Counted from the stretch's first letter, positions 1 through 8,533 are shown. The stretch: DNA of 11,454 nt from Paraglomus occultum (GCA_910592205.1 CAJVPJ010001206.1:1-11454), one strand, 5' to 3'. The notes: a model not told the origin generated them from the sequence alone. Numbers and translations: made by a program.

Positions 1-271
1 TTGCAACAAGATAATGATCCAAGCACACCTCGCGTGTTGCCAAGGATTTCATTGTCGAGAATGGGATTCGGTTATTGATTGCCCATCCAATAGCCCAGAC
101 CTTAATTTCATAGAAAACATGTGGCAAAACAATGTTGAAAAACGAATGTCAAAGGATATTAATAAGTTGAAGAAGTTTATGGTTGAAGAATGAGATGTCC
201 CGATTTTAATTGAAACAGTGAACGATTTTGTTTTATCAATAAAAAAAATGCGAGCTTGTTTTGGAAAATAA
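1..271 (+). pseudogene. Tc1/mariner-type transposase, decayed C-terminal fragment
   Basis: This is the 3' end of a Tc1-like DDE transposase, cut off by the window's left edge. The pieces of the catalytic domain are visible but lie in three frames. QQDNDP, the second catalytic Asp region, is in frame 1. AKDFIVENGIR is in frame 3. The SPDLNFIENMW block, which carries the last catalytic acidic residue of the DD34E/D type, is in frame 2 from about base 77. Frame 2 then meets a TGA at 191-193, where a Trp codon is likely in relatives, and ends at TAA 269-271. At least two frameshifts and one nonsense change mean no active enzyme is made here. I could not find the terminal inverted repeat that should lie a few tens of bases downstream. 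The family call is firm; the subfamily is not known. Confidence 0.85.
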
Positions 272-435
272 TGGGGATATAATTTCATATTGAAAATTTT
301 ATCTATAATAAAAGTACTTTCTGAAACATTTCGATTTCTTTTTATAGGAGCGTTTTTATAAAGAACGCATGCATTTTAACATTACATCACCAGTATTACT
401 TTTTTATTGAAAAATTCTGAATTCTATATTTACAG

Positions 436-1903
436 TGTGATGAACATTCATCCTACGAAAATGACAATCAGGCAAGTTTAGAACCTAGCAGTCATACATG
501 TTCCAGCTTATTCTGATCGCTTTTTATGGTTTGACTAGAATGAAATCACGGAACAATTCGAAGTTGAACCAACAGGTGTTGATGGTGGTGACCAATTTGA
601 TGAATGGATACTTTCAACTGGCAAGAACGTTTCTCGAATTCTGAAGGAGTCCAGAGCAAAAATCCCAAAAACTAAGGCTTTTCTCTAGTTGGTGTCTTGT
701 GATTCATAAGGACAATACTATCTCACTCCTTAATATATTCATATTGCGCATTATTTCCTTGATAGTCCCACTTTTTTTGGTATATTAGATCTGTCCGGTC
801 AGGACACTGACTGAAGTCAAGGAATTCTTTACAGATGAGGAATGGTGTGAGATGATATCCGGTTTCAGTAAAACAGTAACATTCCATGACATTAACGAGC
901 AGGAGGAAAAGCTACTGTACAATCTGCTTGATAACATTGAAAAGGTAAACAATCAGAAAATTTTTGTTTACATTACACAACTTGATGTTTATTTACATCT
1001 GATTTTGTGTAGGTCTTGGAAAGAAGCCAAACGATTTGGTTACTGAAATTGAAAAATGCATAATCGAGGGTTTTCCAAAGACTAATGTTATACGACGACT
1101 TATCCAAACATAGTGAGATAATTGAACTATAATGCTCTTCCTTTTTTTTAATGTGGTGTTAATATAATCCACCCCATCTGTGAAGTGTGTATAACCTGGA
1201 GAGACTGGCAGCACAACCTCGGAGGCTGTCTTCTGCAGCGATTCATGAACATGATGACAAAAGGTATTCTGACTTATCAGCAAAAGCTGGTATATGACGA
1301 GTGCGTACTACAGGTTCTTTCTGTTCTGTATTTTGATAAGTTTGTGATTACTTCTAATTTACATTTCATACTTGTAGAGGAAGAACCAACTGATAAGTCT
1401 CTCATCGGTCAAAAGTGTGACTTCAGAGTTACGCTGATGGGTTTGAAACCATTGTTGGACAGATCAGGAGGTTTGCCCGAGGCGTGCAAAGCAAAGAAAT
1501 GGGATGATAAGGTTGACCTAATGGTCGCTATGCGCGATGTTATGTTGAAAGAAGCGATTGAATGCAATGGTGTCAATTGTCAAGATTTTAAGAGAATCTA
1601 TACATTAGGAGTTCATTCGTATGGTAAGCATTGATTGGCTTCTACATTCTCTGATGTTAGGCTTTTATTACAATGTCTATGCAATGGATTGGAGGGCCAA
1701 AGGTTTGTGGCGATTAGGCCTACTGAAAAAAATCAAGCTGCCACAGTCAAACGGACAGCTACTCATGATTGAGAAACTTGTGACGACATTATTGCGAATC
1801 GAGGTAGAATTCTTGTCATCTAATTTTTTACCAAAATTTTCTTCTACAGTCTACAGTTGCACACATTGAAAGTATCCGGAACGATTTGGTATGCAATTTG
1901 TGA
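436..1903 (+). CDS. Lineage-expanded family protein (Glomeromycotina-like), spliced, possibly pseudogenised at 5' end
   Basis: No function is known to me; the 3' half resembles, from memory, a very large family of uncharacterised proteins in Rhizophagus and relatives. The best exons are 789-944, 1024-1112 (or from 1013), 1186-1289, 1378-1623, 1661-1803 and 1850-1903, with phases that join cleanly from 1024 to the stop. Recognisable blocks are LERLAAQPRRLSSAA, SLIGQKCDFRVTL, KWDDKVDLMVAMRD, YTLGVHSYG, VYAMDWRAKGLWRLGLL and KLPQSNGQLLMIEKL. Introns are 73, 88, 37 and 46 bases. Upstream exons 436-471 and 539-688 read as acidic protein (FEVEPTGVDGGDQFDEW) but end in a TAG at 686-688 with no good in-phase GT donor. 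The exon join at 944 fits only a weak acceptor at 1023; the strong TAG acceptor at 1012 gives an early stop. So the gene is either alive with unusual splicing or recently broken. A second acceptor at 1855 would give a different C-terminus. No start codon is assigned. Confidence 0.6.
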
Positions 1904-2084
1904 AGAAGGGCGTATACGACGAATTCGTGTTATATTGAAAGGGAGGACAGTGTATACAATCAAACACAGTGCACTTCCTAAAACGGAGTGATTGAAATTT
2001 GCCAGATGTTGTCATTCATTGTATTTACAAAAAGAAACGACCGTTTACACATTAATCTAAGTTGAAATTTTGCAGGAATGTAGC

Positions 2085-2525
2085 TCAATACAAGCGCAAA
2101 CTACGGCGTCGTGGCTAAAAAAGTAATAAATTGCGAGCAAATTATTAAAAAGAGAAGTTAAAAAATGATCATAGAGATAACAACAATAAAGTCTGTTGCG
2201 AATATAGTTCAACGGCAGAACCTGCTTTTTCTTAGCTATTGCTTCGGAAAGTTGTTCGGTAAATTGGTCGGTAGCTTTGGTTAGTTTCTCCAATTTACTC
2301 CATATCTCTTGTGTGTAAGCAGACCTGTGTGTACTAATAGACAAAAAAGGCTCTTTTCCTGAAAGGCACTAAAAATTTTTTTAGTACCGTTTCAGGAAAA
2401 GAGCCTTTTTGTCTATTAGTACACGCACAGATTTAATGGAATGTGCAAGTGAGAAATTTACCTATTTGCGCTGAGCAGAGCACGGAAATAATGGCAAACC
2501 CGAAGCTGGTACATCGAATACGCAT
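2085..2525 (-). CDS. Small spliced gene of unknown function, with a palindrome in intron 1
   Basis: I do not recognise this protein. The exons read, on the minus strand, 2525 or 2514 to 2462, 2324 (or 2307) to 2222, and 2114 to 2085. The donors are AG|GTAAAT and AG|GTTCTG, and the acceptors are CACACAG (or ACAAG) and TTTTTTAG. Exon 2 encodes a helical, charged segment (EIWSKLEKLTKATDQF, then TEQLSEAIAKKKQ), and exon 3 adds a basic tail, PRRRSLRLY, before TGA. Two starts are possible. ATG 2514 joins in phase through the acceptor at 2325, giving about 61 residues. The first ATG, 2525, reads MRIRCTSFGFAIISVLCSAQ, which looks like a signal peptide, and joins in phase only through the weaker acceptor at 2308, giving about 59 residues. 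A TATA box lies 26 bases upstream of ATG 2525. Without the second intron the frame runs on to a hydrophobic tail. The gene is convergent with the preceding one. Confidence 0.4.
2325..2430. repeat. 106-base near-perfect palindrome (foldback or MITE-like hairpin)
   Basis: The left arm, 2325-2375, runs CTGTG, TGTACTAATAGACAAAA and GGCTCTTTTCCTGAAA. The right arm, 2376-2430, is its reverse complement apart from a CG insertion, one A in a homopolymer and a small mismatch patch next to the AT-rich centre (A5T7). It lies wholly inside the proposed first intron of the minus-strand small gene, and its left end coincides with the CACACAG acceptor. No target-site duplication is obvious at the ends. Transcribed, it would form a long hairpin RNA of about 50 base pairs. 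Confidence 0.9.
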
Positions 2526-2550
2526 CGTTATATGTAATAACGAGGGCGAG

Positions 2551-2560
2551 GTTTTATATA
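2551..2560 (-). promoter_or_regulatory. TATA box of the minus-strand small gene
   Basis: On the minus strand the bases read TATATAAAAC. They lie 26 bases upstream of ATG 2525 and 37 upstream of ATG 2514. Transcription starting about 30 bases downstream would begin close to the first ATG, so which ATG is included in the message depends on the exact start site. Confidence 0.45.
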
Positions 2561-2597
2561 ATAGAATGTTGTCAGTTATCGTTATATAGAGATATCT

Positions 2598-3084
2598 GTT
2601 CTGGACCAAATCAAAATTTCAACTTGGGCCGGCCCATAACATCAATTGTTATGTATCACTCCCCTGTAAGGTCCTAGAGTTTATACAGAGGCTTGTAGCT
2701 TGTACCGTCTTGGGTGTGCTCATGACACTGTTATCAAGTATGCGAAATGGAGGGTATTAGTACCACCGAATAACTGAGTATCGCTCACCCAAGCGGCAAA
2801 ACTCCAAAGTTCAGCGACAGTACAAGGCTCATAGTATGTTGCTGTAAATCTAACTGTAATACTATACTAATCGATGTCCTTGTAGGAGATCAAGGGTCGG
2901 ATGTGACTCAAAATGTATAAACAGAGAGTAACGTTTTTACTTTTATTATTAATATTAATAAACATAACAATCGTATCGATTGATGGTATTGGCTGGGTGA
3001 CAAAATCGCACATCACATTGAATACTCAGTGTAACATTTGGATATGGGCTGGCCCAAGTTGAAATTTTTGATTTGGTCCAGAAC
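2598..3084. mobile_element. Non-autonomous DNA transposon (MITE-like), 487 bases, 6-base target duplication
   Basis: The terminal inverted repeats are about 41 bases long. The left one starts GTTCTGGACCAAATCAAAA and goes on through TTTCAACTTGGGCCGGCCCATA. The right one (3043-3084), read in reverse complement, differs by one extra A and one G to A change. The hexamer ATATCT sits immediately outside both ends (2592-2597 and 3085-3090) and is the likely target-site duplication. The interior of about 400 bases has no coding region that I can support. Six-base duplications are unusual among cut-and-paste superfamilies; I did not recognise the termini. The element lies 37 bases upstream of the TATA box of the minus-strand small gene. 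Confidence 0.85.
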
Positions 3085-3284
3085 ATATCTATCCAGTCTT
3101 GACTGTAGTATTCTCCTAATTGTCATGTGTTTTCTCAAAATGGGGACAAGGTTCTTGGCTAGTTTCAGTTTGAAAAAAGCAGAATTCGGATTTTTTTCAT
3201 CTGCTTGTTGCCCTGGTTTAGTTTCTCCGTTTTAGTTTTTTTTAATAAAGAACAATTCGGCAAAAATATGTTGTATTTGGCTGT

Positions 3285-3292
3285 TATATAAA
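3285..3292 (+). promoter_or_regulatory. TATA box upstream of the 3370-3781 gene
   Basis: The bases read TATATAAA on the plus strand, 78 bases before ATG 3370. This spacing would give a 5' leader of roughly 45 to 50 bases. The call rests on the motif and its position only. Confidence 0.35.
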
Positions 3293-3369
3293 TCCGGATT
3301 TTAATTATTGATACTTCGTTTAAAAGCCGGAGAGATGTAAATTAATTCGTTCACCGTGATTAGCTCACA

Positions 3370-3781
3370 ATGGCGGTTAGTTTTTCAGCGTTGCTTTAAC
3401 GATATCCCGTAATATTAAGGTCAGGACTACAAAAAAGAAATTTTTAGCTAGGCAAAAGTGTTCCGAGCAGAAATTATTTTTCCGATGTAAGCGTCACTTC
3501 TTCTAATGTTGGAAACAAAATAAAACCACTCCTGGCAAAAATCTCCTTCGGTCTTTTGGCATACACGTTTACCTTTGCACCAGCCTGCCAATTGTACAAG
3601 ACACGGTGATACTATTATAGTTGAGTTTATTGGCAAGAGGTCTGACGATATGTCGGGTATTAAAACTAAGGTTTTGGTCTTCGACAGGAGAATCCTCAAA
3701 GTTGATCCACGAAATTCGTCACCTCCACATGTATTCGTGACAAACTATTACCAAAAACCTAGCGAATTCTTTAACCGGTAA
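3370..3781 (+). CDS. Small two-intron gene of unknown function (about 80 residues)
   Basis: I do not recognise this protein. The model uses ATG 3370 in the context CACAATGG, with exons 3370-3375, 3448-3486 and 3584-3781. The introns are 72 bases (GTTAGT to TTTTTAG) and 97 bases (GTAAGC to a pyrimidine-rich TTTGCACCAG), both in phase 0, so all three exons join into one frame ending at TAA 3779-3781. Exon 2 encodes LGKSVPSRNYFSD. Exon 3 encodes DTIIVEFIGKR, KTKVLVFDRRILKVDPR and HVFVTNYYQKPSEFFNR, a mix of beta-prone and basic stretches with no motif I can name. A TATA box lies 78 bases upstream and AATAAA signals 80 to 100 bases after the stop, which together make a complete gene plausible. 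Weak points are the six-base first coding exon and the fact that exon 2 can also be read through in another frame to TGA near 3610. The antisense frame over 3448-3699 is less convincing. Confidence 0.4.
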
Positions 3782-3861
3782 CGAAAACGAAAGATAATTC
3801 GCGTTTACCAATGTCCAGGCTTACCAACATTGTATTGTAATCAAGGCTTTTGTCATACCTA

Positions 3862-3879
3862 AATAAAACCCAAAATAAA
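3862..3879 (+). terminator. Poly(A) signals for the 3370-3781 gene
   Basis: There are two AATAAA hexamers, at 3862-3867 and 3874-3879, 80 to 100 bases downstream of the TAA at 3781. Their position suits cleavage of that transcript, although in AT-rich DNA such hexamers also occur by chance. Confidence 0.35.
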
Positions 3880-4359
3880 TTTCAAAACAAAATTTTTATT
3901 ATAAGCATATTGGCTGTCTTCTTTCCCGTTCAACTTTTTGACATTATACACATTAGGCCTGTTCGCAATAAATCTCAATGCTGTCATACATGCAACTTTT
4001 ATTGGGAGAATATGAATATCAATCACGTGTGTGCATTTAGGGATTATAGTTTATATGTATTGTTTGATTCCGTCACTATGATAAATTTTACGTATAAAAT
4101 TTGATGAACATAATAACCCGATCGGACGGCAAAACTGTATCAACCAATCAAAAATCCGTGAGAATTGAGGCAAGTGTTATTCTTTACAAAAATATATAGA
4201 TTTCTAAAAGCCATTAGAATTTTTTGCACAACACAACCTTTTATTGTTTACGCTTATTAATAAAACGTGTGTGGGATGAGGATCGGGAACTGCAAAATTA
4301 CGCTCTTTTTGTTACAGCAAGATTTGTTGGTGAGAAAGAAGTAAATATTAATATCCGTA

Positions 4360-4409
<50 letters not shown>

Positions 4410-4923
4410 TCGGCGTGTTACGACTGGAATCACCGATCTCGTTATTAAGATCGTTATTATTTAATGGATTTGACCAATCATTATACAAACATAAAAAGAA
4501 GAAACAGACCTTATTTATAGCTTTTTGTGGATAGATTTGGACTTAAAAGCATTGTTCGATGTGGATTGGCTAATTTTAATCGTAACATTAAGATGCGTAA
4601 AATACAACCATTAGTGTTATGACCGTTTCGATTTTTTTTGATCTGCAATATAATTGTGCAATTTGTTGTACAGTCTGACTAAATATTGTACGAGGGATTA
4701 TTGCTAACTTCTTTAGAAAGTATACCACCATTTTGATGAAGCCCATGGAATGCTAGAGCTATGATCATATTGTATCATACCGTATTTCATGGACTAAACC
4801 ACGTTATACCATGGGTACTATACACGGGGTGGTACTTTGATCGGATACTATGATAGTGATGGAGGATGATTTAATATTCGATTCCCACGGGACAGATTTC
4901 CTCTATTGTCTCCTTCAGATATA
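3880..4923. other. Gene-poor AT-rich stretch
   Basis: I see no gene that I can support here. The longest open frames are AT-driven. One, around 4265-4350 on the plus strand, reads KRVWDEDRELQNYALF and then FVGEKEVN, which looks more protein-like than its surroundings and might be a gene remnant, but it runs straight into the (ATT)n repeat and has no partner exon that I can find. The (ATT)n repeat at 4362-4409 is listed separately. Confidence 0.5.
4362..4409. repeat. (ATT)16 microsatellite
   Basis: This is an uninterrupted run of about 16 ATT units. Trinucleotide runs like this are common in AT-rich fungal genomes and are likely to vary in length between isolates. Confidence 0.95.
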
Positions 4924-5079
4924 CACAGTGAAACCGGATATAACGAAGGAGACCGTGCAGACACTTTTCTTCGTTATATCGAGGGATTCGTTATATCCAG
5001 GAAATTTTACTAGACAGAATTTGGGACATAAAAAAAGCATCGCTATATCCAGGTTTTCGTTATATCCAGGTTCACTGTG
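4924..5079. mobile_element. pogo/Tc1-type MITE, 156 bases, TA target duplication
   Basis: The inverted ends read CACAGTGAAACCGGATATAA and, in reverse complement from the right, CACAGTGAACCTGGATATAA; both continue into CGAA. They match at 22 of 24 positions. A TA dinucleotide lies directly outside each end (4922-4923 and 5080-5081), as expected for Tc1/mariner and pogo-like elements. The interior holds further copies of the subterminal motif TTCGTTATATCCAGG (at 4987-5001 and 5056-5070, with variants near 4970-4984 and 5039-5053). There is no room for a transposase, so it must be moved in trans. The family call rests on the TA duplication and on the style of the termini, which resemble pogo/Tigger ends. 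Confidence 0.85.
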
Positions 5080-5081
5080 TA

Positions 5082-5669
5082 TCCCAAATCATATAATAAA
5101 GAAATGCGTTGATAATGTTATGAAAAATATGAAGTTGCTATTTTTACAAATTTAACCAATAAAAATTGCCCCTTGCGCTATTTAATACTCAGAGAGCGAT
5201 GACTATATTAACCTAATCAGGATTATTATACTGTTTCATCATCTACGAATGTATTCCTATTAAACAGGTTATACGTAAATTTATTCTTATTACGCACAAT
5301 ACAATGAAAGTTATGTTACGGCCTATTAAGCAACACTAGCACACAACCGAACCGAAAACCCTAACTATTAATATGGGGGGTTGATCGGGCGCAAACGATA
5401 TATATTTATATATATATTCTGACTGGCCCAGTTCACTTTCTATTTCGTTATTATCGCGTAGAAAACTGTTGCCTAAGACTCGAAACTTTTTTTATTATTT
5501 GTTCTATGCTTTAAACTGCTTCACATCAGAACTTACACTGTTTTTATGCGTTTCGTATATATACGGAGCATTTCTTCCCTAATCAGCGTGTTTTGCGCAT
5601 CAGAATCGAACCACCGAGGAGTCTGCTCGACGAAAATGACATCTGACGTTATAAGGTGTAGATACAATC
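5082..5669. other. Intergenic region without a recognised gene
   Basis: I see no gene here. The stretch contains an alternating AT tract at about 5398-5419 and a 12-base palindrome CGTATATATACG at 5554-5565, either of which could act as a core-promoter or cruciform sequence. No coding region lies suitably downstream on the plus strand. It is the far 3' side of the RanBP9-like gene. Confidence 0.5.
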
Positions 5670-5675
5670 TTTATT
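5670..5675 (-). terminator. Candidate poly(A) signal of the RanBP9-like gene
   Basis: AATAAA on the minus strand, about 165 bases after the TAA at 5840. It is the first canonical hexamer after that stop. Confidence 0.4.
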
Positions 5676-5839
5676 CGCGCATATAATAGTTTACAATGTA
5701 CACTCTTGGCAACCTAATTAACATTCAATTTTCAAATCTTAATTATAGAAACAAAAAAAAGAAGAAGTTTATCTTGTGCTTGTAAATGTACATCTATTTC
5801 AGACTAATAATACGTATTGACGACTCGATGTGATTGTCC

Positions 5840-8463
5840 TTAATTGTTTTTTCGCGCCAGGCAATCGTTATTGACATTCACGAAGGCAGTAGTACCAACT
5901 CCGCACCGTGAAAGCTCTTTAACTGCGACAGAAGTCTGGCGAAAAATCCTTTCCAGTTGGGGTATCGCGGGTTTACCTTGAGACGCTAAAGAATTTATAT
6001 ACATGGGCTTAGCCGACACAATCGTGAATTGACATACATCCTTCATTCACATACTTACCGAGAATCGCACTATTTAGCGCATTTGCTACTGGTTCCCTCC
6101 CCGAAGGGTGTAGCAAATAACCAACAACACTGTTCGCTGGGTCAGAATACGCCAGCAATGAGAAAGCTTCCTGTAAAGAAGAACACGCTGTATAAGGCAA
6201 TCATACTGTAACAGTTTAAATATCAACGACGAGGATATCCAACCTCTAAAGCACTCTTTATCTCTTCACGAGTATCGTCTTGATAATCTTGCTGCAATTT
6301 TTGACCAAATCTCATTGCTGACTCGATGTGGCTGTCTAAACCATCTGCATCATAACTAATCTTTTTTCGTTTTATCGAATTTTTCTTCTTTCTTATAGGG
6401 GTTATATGAGCATCTTCGTCCTCACTATATGATGCAGAGTCACTGTGTGAGACTGTGAAGTCATCCACATCCATGGCATCTTCATATTCCTCGTCTTCTT
6501 CATCATCTTTGTCGCCATTATCAGTTTCTTGTCCCGTTACGCCATCGCCAACTGCCATCTGAGGGCGTCCTATCATGCCGTGTTTTTCTACTTTAACCAA
6601 ATTATCATCCTCATCCTCAGTGGCTGCTGCGCGGGTTCCTGAACAGCGGCCCATCATTTCTATAAATTCACGACAGCGTAGTCGAAAATGAATATCGTCG
6701 TTTGCTGGCAAAACCGATGGGAACAAAGCACTTGTTAACTTTATTGCTTGATCTATGTCACCCCTGAGGACGGCATTTCGAATGCCTAGAAAAGTAGGCG
6801 ACAAGCTTTAGTGCCCTTGCTTCTTCAATAAGGTTATAGATGAAGTTATCAATAAGACTTCTTACGCTGTCTATTTAACATATCAATTTCTGTCCCTGGT
6901 GCTGATTGTTCATATTCAATATCCTCCATTAAATCACTATCAATATTGAGAAAGTGGACAGCATCTTTGTAGAAGGCTTTTGCTGTCTCACTGAAACCAT
7001 GATGCACCAGATAGGAAAATATGAGTTGATGAACCGTTGTGGTAAGGTTAGCTTCTGAAGATGCTCGCAATACGGGTGTCGACATTACGGGTGATGAAAT
7101 AGGAGGCATCGGCGTCGCGTTAATGATTTGCCATTGTAAGGCCTTTTGCTCCTTTGCCGTAATAATACTTGTCAGAACAATGCATTCTGGACGGAAATAC
7201 AACCGTAACAATGCTTGAACCAACCTTCATGTAATGGTCAATTGCGAATTTAAATTCTTTATGTCCAAAATTTACTTCGACAGATTCATTAGGAGTCCGT
7301 AAGCCAATTGACGGATATAATACACCCTTTAAATCTCTGAATGCAGTTCCTTAAAACATATGGATGACATAAGTAATAGATAAGATAAAACTGCAAAAAG
7401 AGTGATCAAGCAACACACCCAGAATGGCGCCATTCTTTGTATAAAATGCCGTCCCGTCTCTGAAGTTTACACAGCAGCCAATAACGTCACCAGTCGTAAA
7501 CTGTGGTCCGTACGGCTTCCCTGTCCCTGAACAACAAAACAGATGTCCATCATCGCCGTGGTATCCCCACGACATATTTTCCCAACCTATCCTCACGAAA
7601 TACAAAGTTGATAAGCTGTTGAATGACAACGTTATCTATCTTAAACAAGCACAATTCTCAGAAATACCTGGCAGTCGGTTTAGCTGAACACTTTTCCCGC
7701 AAAACCCAATCCCAATAAAACTATCACAAGTGAAGAGACATGTTAATCCATCAGGATAGAGCTGCTTCAAATAAGCTTATGGCTTAGAAAATGTTACCTA
7801 CCCCTCCTTCCCCTTACTTATAATATCAACCTCAAAGTAGAATAAACCGCATTGCGGTGGCATTGGATAATTTGCTCGTATTGCGGCAGCATCAGTATCA
7901 TTTTTGCCTACACCTGTACATGGACGACAGCCAAAGATTATTAGTTAAATCATTCACGCGGTTTTTTATCCAAACATCACGATGTTGATGTAGTGACAGT
8001 TTAATCATTCTTCCGTCCAAACGATCACCGTCCCAAAGGTGTGAATTGAAAACTTGGAGAGTCTTTTATCACCTGTATAATTTACTCTTAGCCTGTCTTC
8101 GGATAATTCTAAATTAGTAGATTTATCGTCTATGTTCCACGCGGTCGGCAGGGCAAAAGACGCCTGATCGGAGTCAGGAACACTACCGTTCCTTGTATAA
8201 GATTCTGAACTAGAAGCTGCATAAAGATCTGCAAAGGTGGTGTCAGCTAAATAACTCGGTAGCCGAGGGCCTTGTAATTTTGAGTATTTATTTTTATTTG
8301 ATAAGTTAGATTGTAAGCTGGAAGAATTGTGACTGTTGGAATGGTAAGACCTTGTTGAGGGACCATTTGATTGAGAAACAGAAGAAATAGACAGGGGATA
8401 GTAAGAGAATATCCGAGAAGCAGTTGAGAGACCGGACATAGAGGCAAGGTGAGTGCTATCCAT
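5840..8463 (-). CDS. RANBP9: RanBP9/10 (Gid1/Vid30) homologue, scaffold of the CTLH/GID ubiquitin ligase
   Basis: Nine exons join in phase to 644 codons plus stop: 8463-8073, 7913-7802, 7720-7668, 7586-7419, 7349-7225, 7151-6866, 6785-6244, 6170-6059 and 5985-5840. After a Ser/Asn-rich disordered N-terminus (about 1-115) come SPRY at about 120-265 ([48 protein letters not shown]), LisH at about 320-352 ([23 protein letters not shown]), CTLH at about 373-431 ([16 protein letters not shown]) and CRA at about 533-630 ([36 protein letters not shown]). This domain order is that of RanBPM and yeast Gid1, the scaffold of the E3 complex that marks gluconeogenic enzymes in yeast. An acidic insert followed by basic [11 protein letters not shown] separates CTLH from CRA and could be a nuclear localisation signal. 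The ATG is the first in frame. Introns are 69-159 bases. Domain identity is certain; single splice sites are read by eye. Confidence 0.95.
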
Positions 8464-8533
8464 GAGAACTACTTGTGATCGGGGGTGATTGTAAGCTCTT
8501 TTAGTCAGAGCTAATTATTACGTTTAGTCACTG

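Noticed and set aside
3038-3235. 65-residue plus-strand frame across the right end of the MITE
   Set aside because: It starts in the terminal repeat and is T-rich with a hydrophobic, low-complexity composition; there is no promoter or partner exon.
3850-4104. 84-residue plus-strand frame
   Set aside because: Its composition follows the AT-rich DNA, and it overlaps the poly(A) signals of the preceding gene model.
4760-4855. Apparent inverted repeat around TATCATA motifs
   Set aside because: Only short seeds pair, and the arms do not align over any useful length.
4850-5155. 101-residue plus-strand frame
   Set aside because: Half of it is the 156-base MITE read as protein; the repeated ISR.SLYPG units come from the subterminal DNA repeats.
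5351-5370. Telomere-like AACCCTAAC match
   Set aside because: A single near unit without repetition is not a telomeric tract.
5601-5625. tRNA-like B box (GGTTCGATTC on the minus strand)
   Set aside because: No acceptor stem, A box or anticodon arm can be placed at the needed distance upstream, and the bases after the T-loop do not pair with anything suitable.
8247-8447. Second minus-strand frame inside exon 1 of the RanBP9-like gene
   Set aside because: It is a shadow frame of the Ser/Asn-rich N-terminus; the other frame leads into SPRY in phase.
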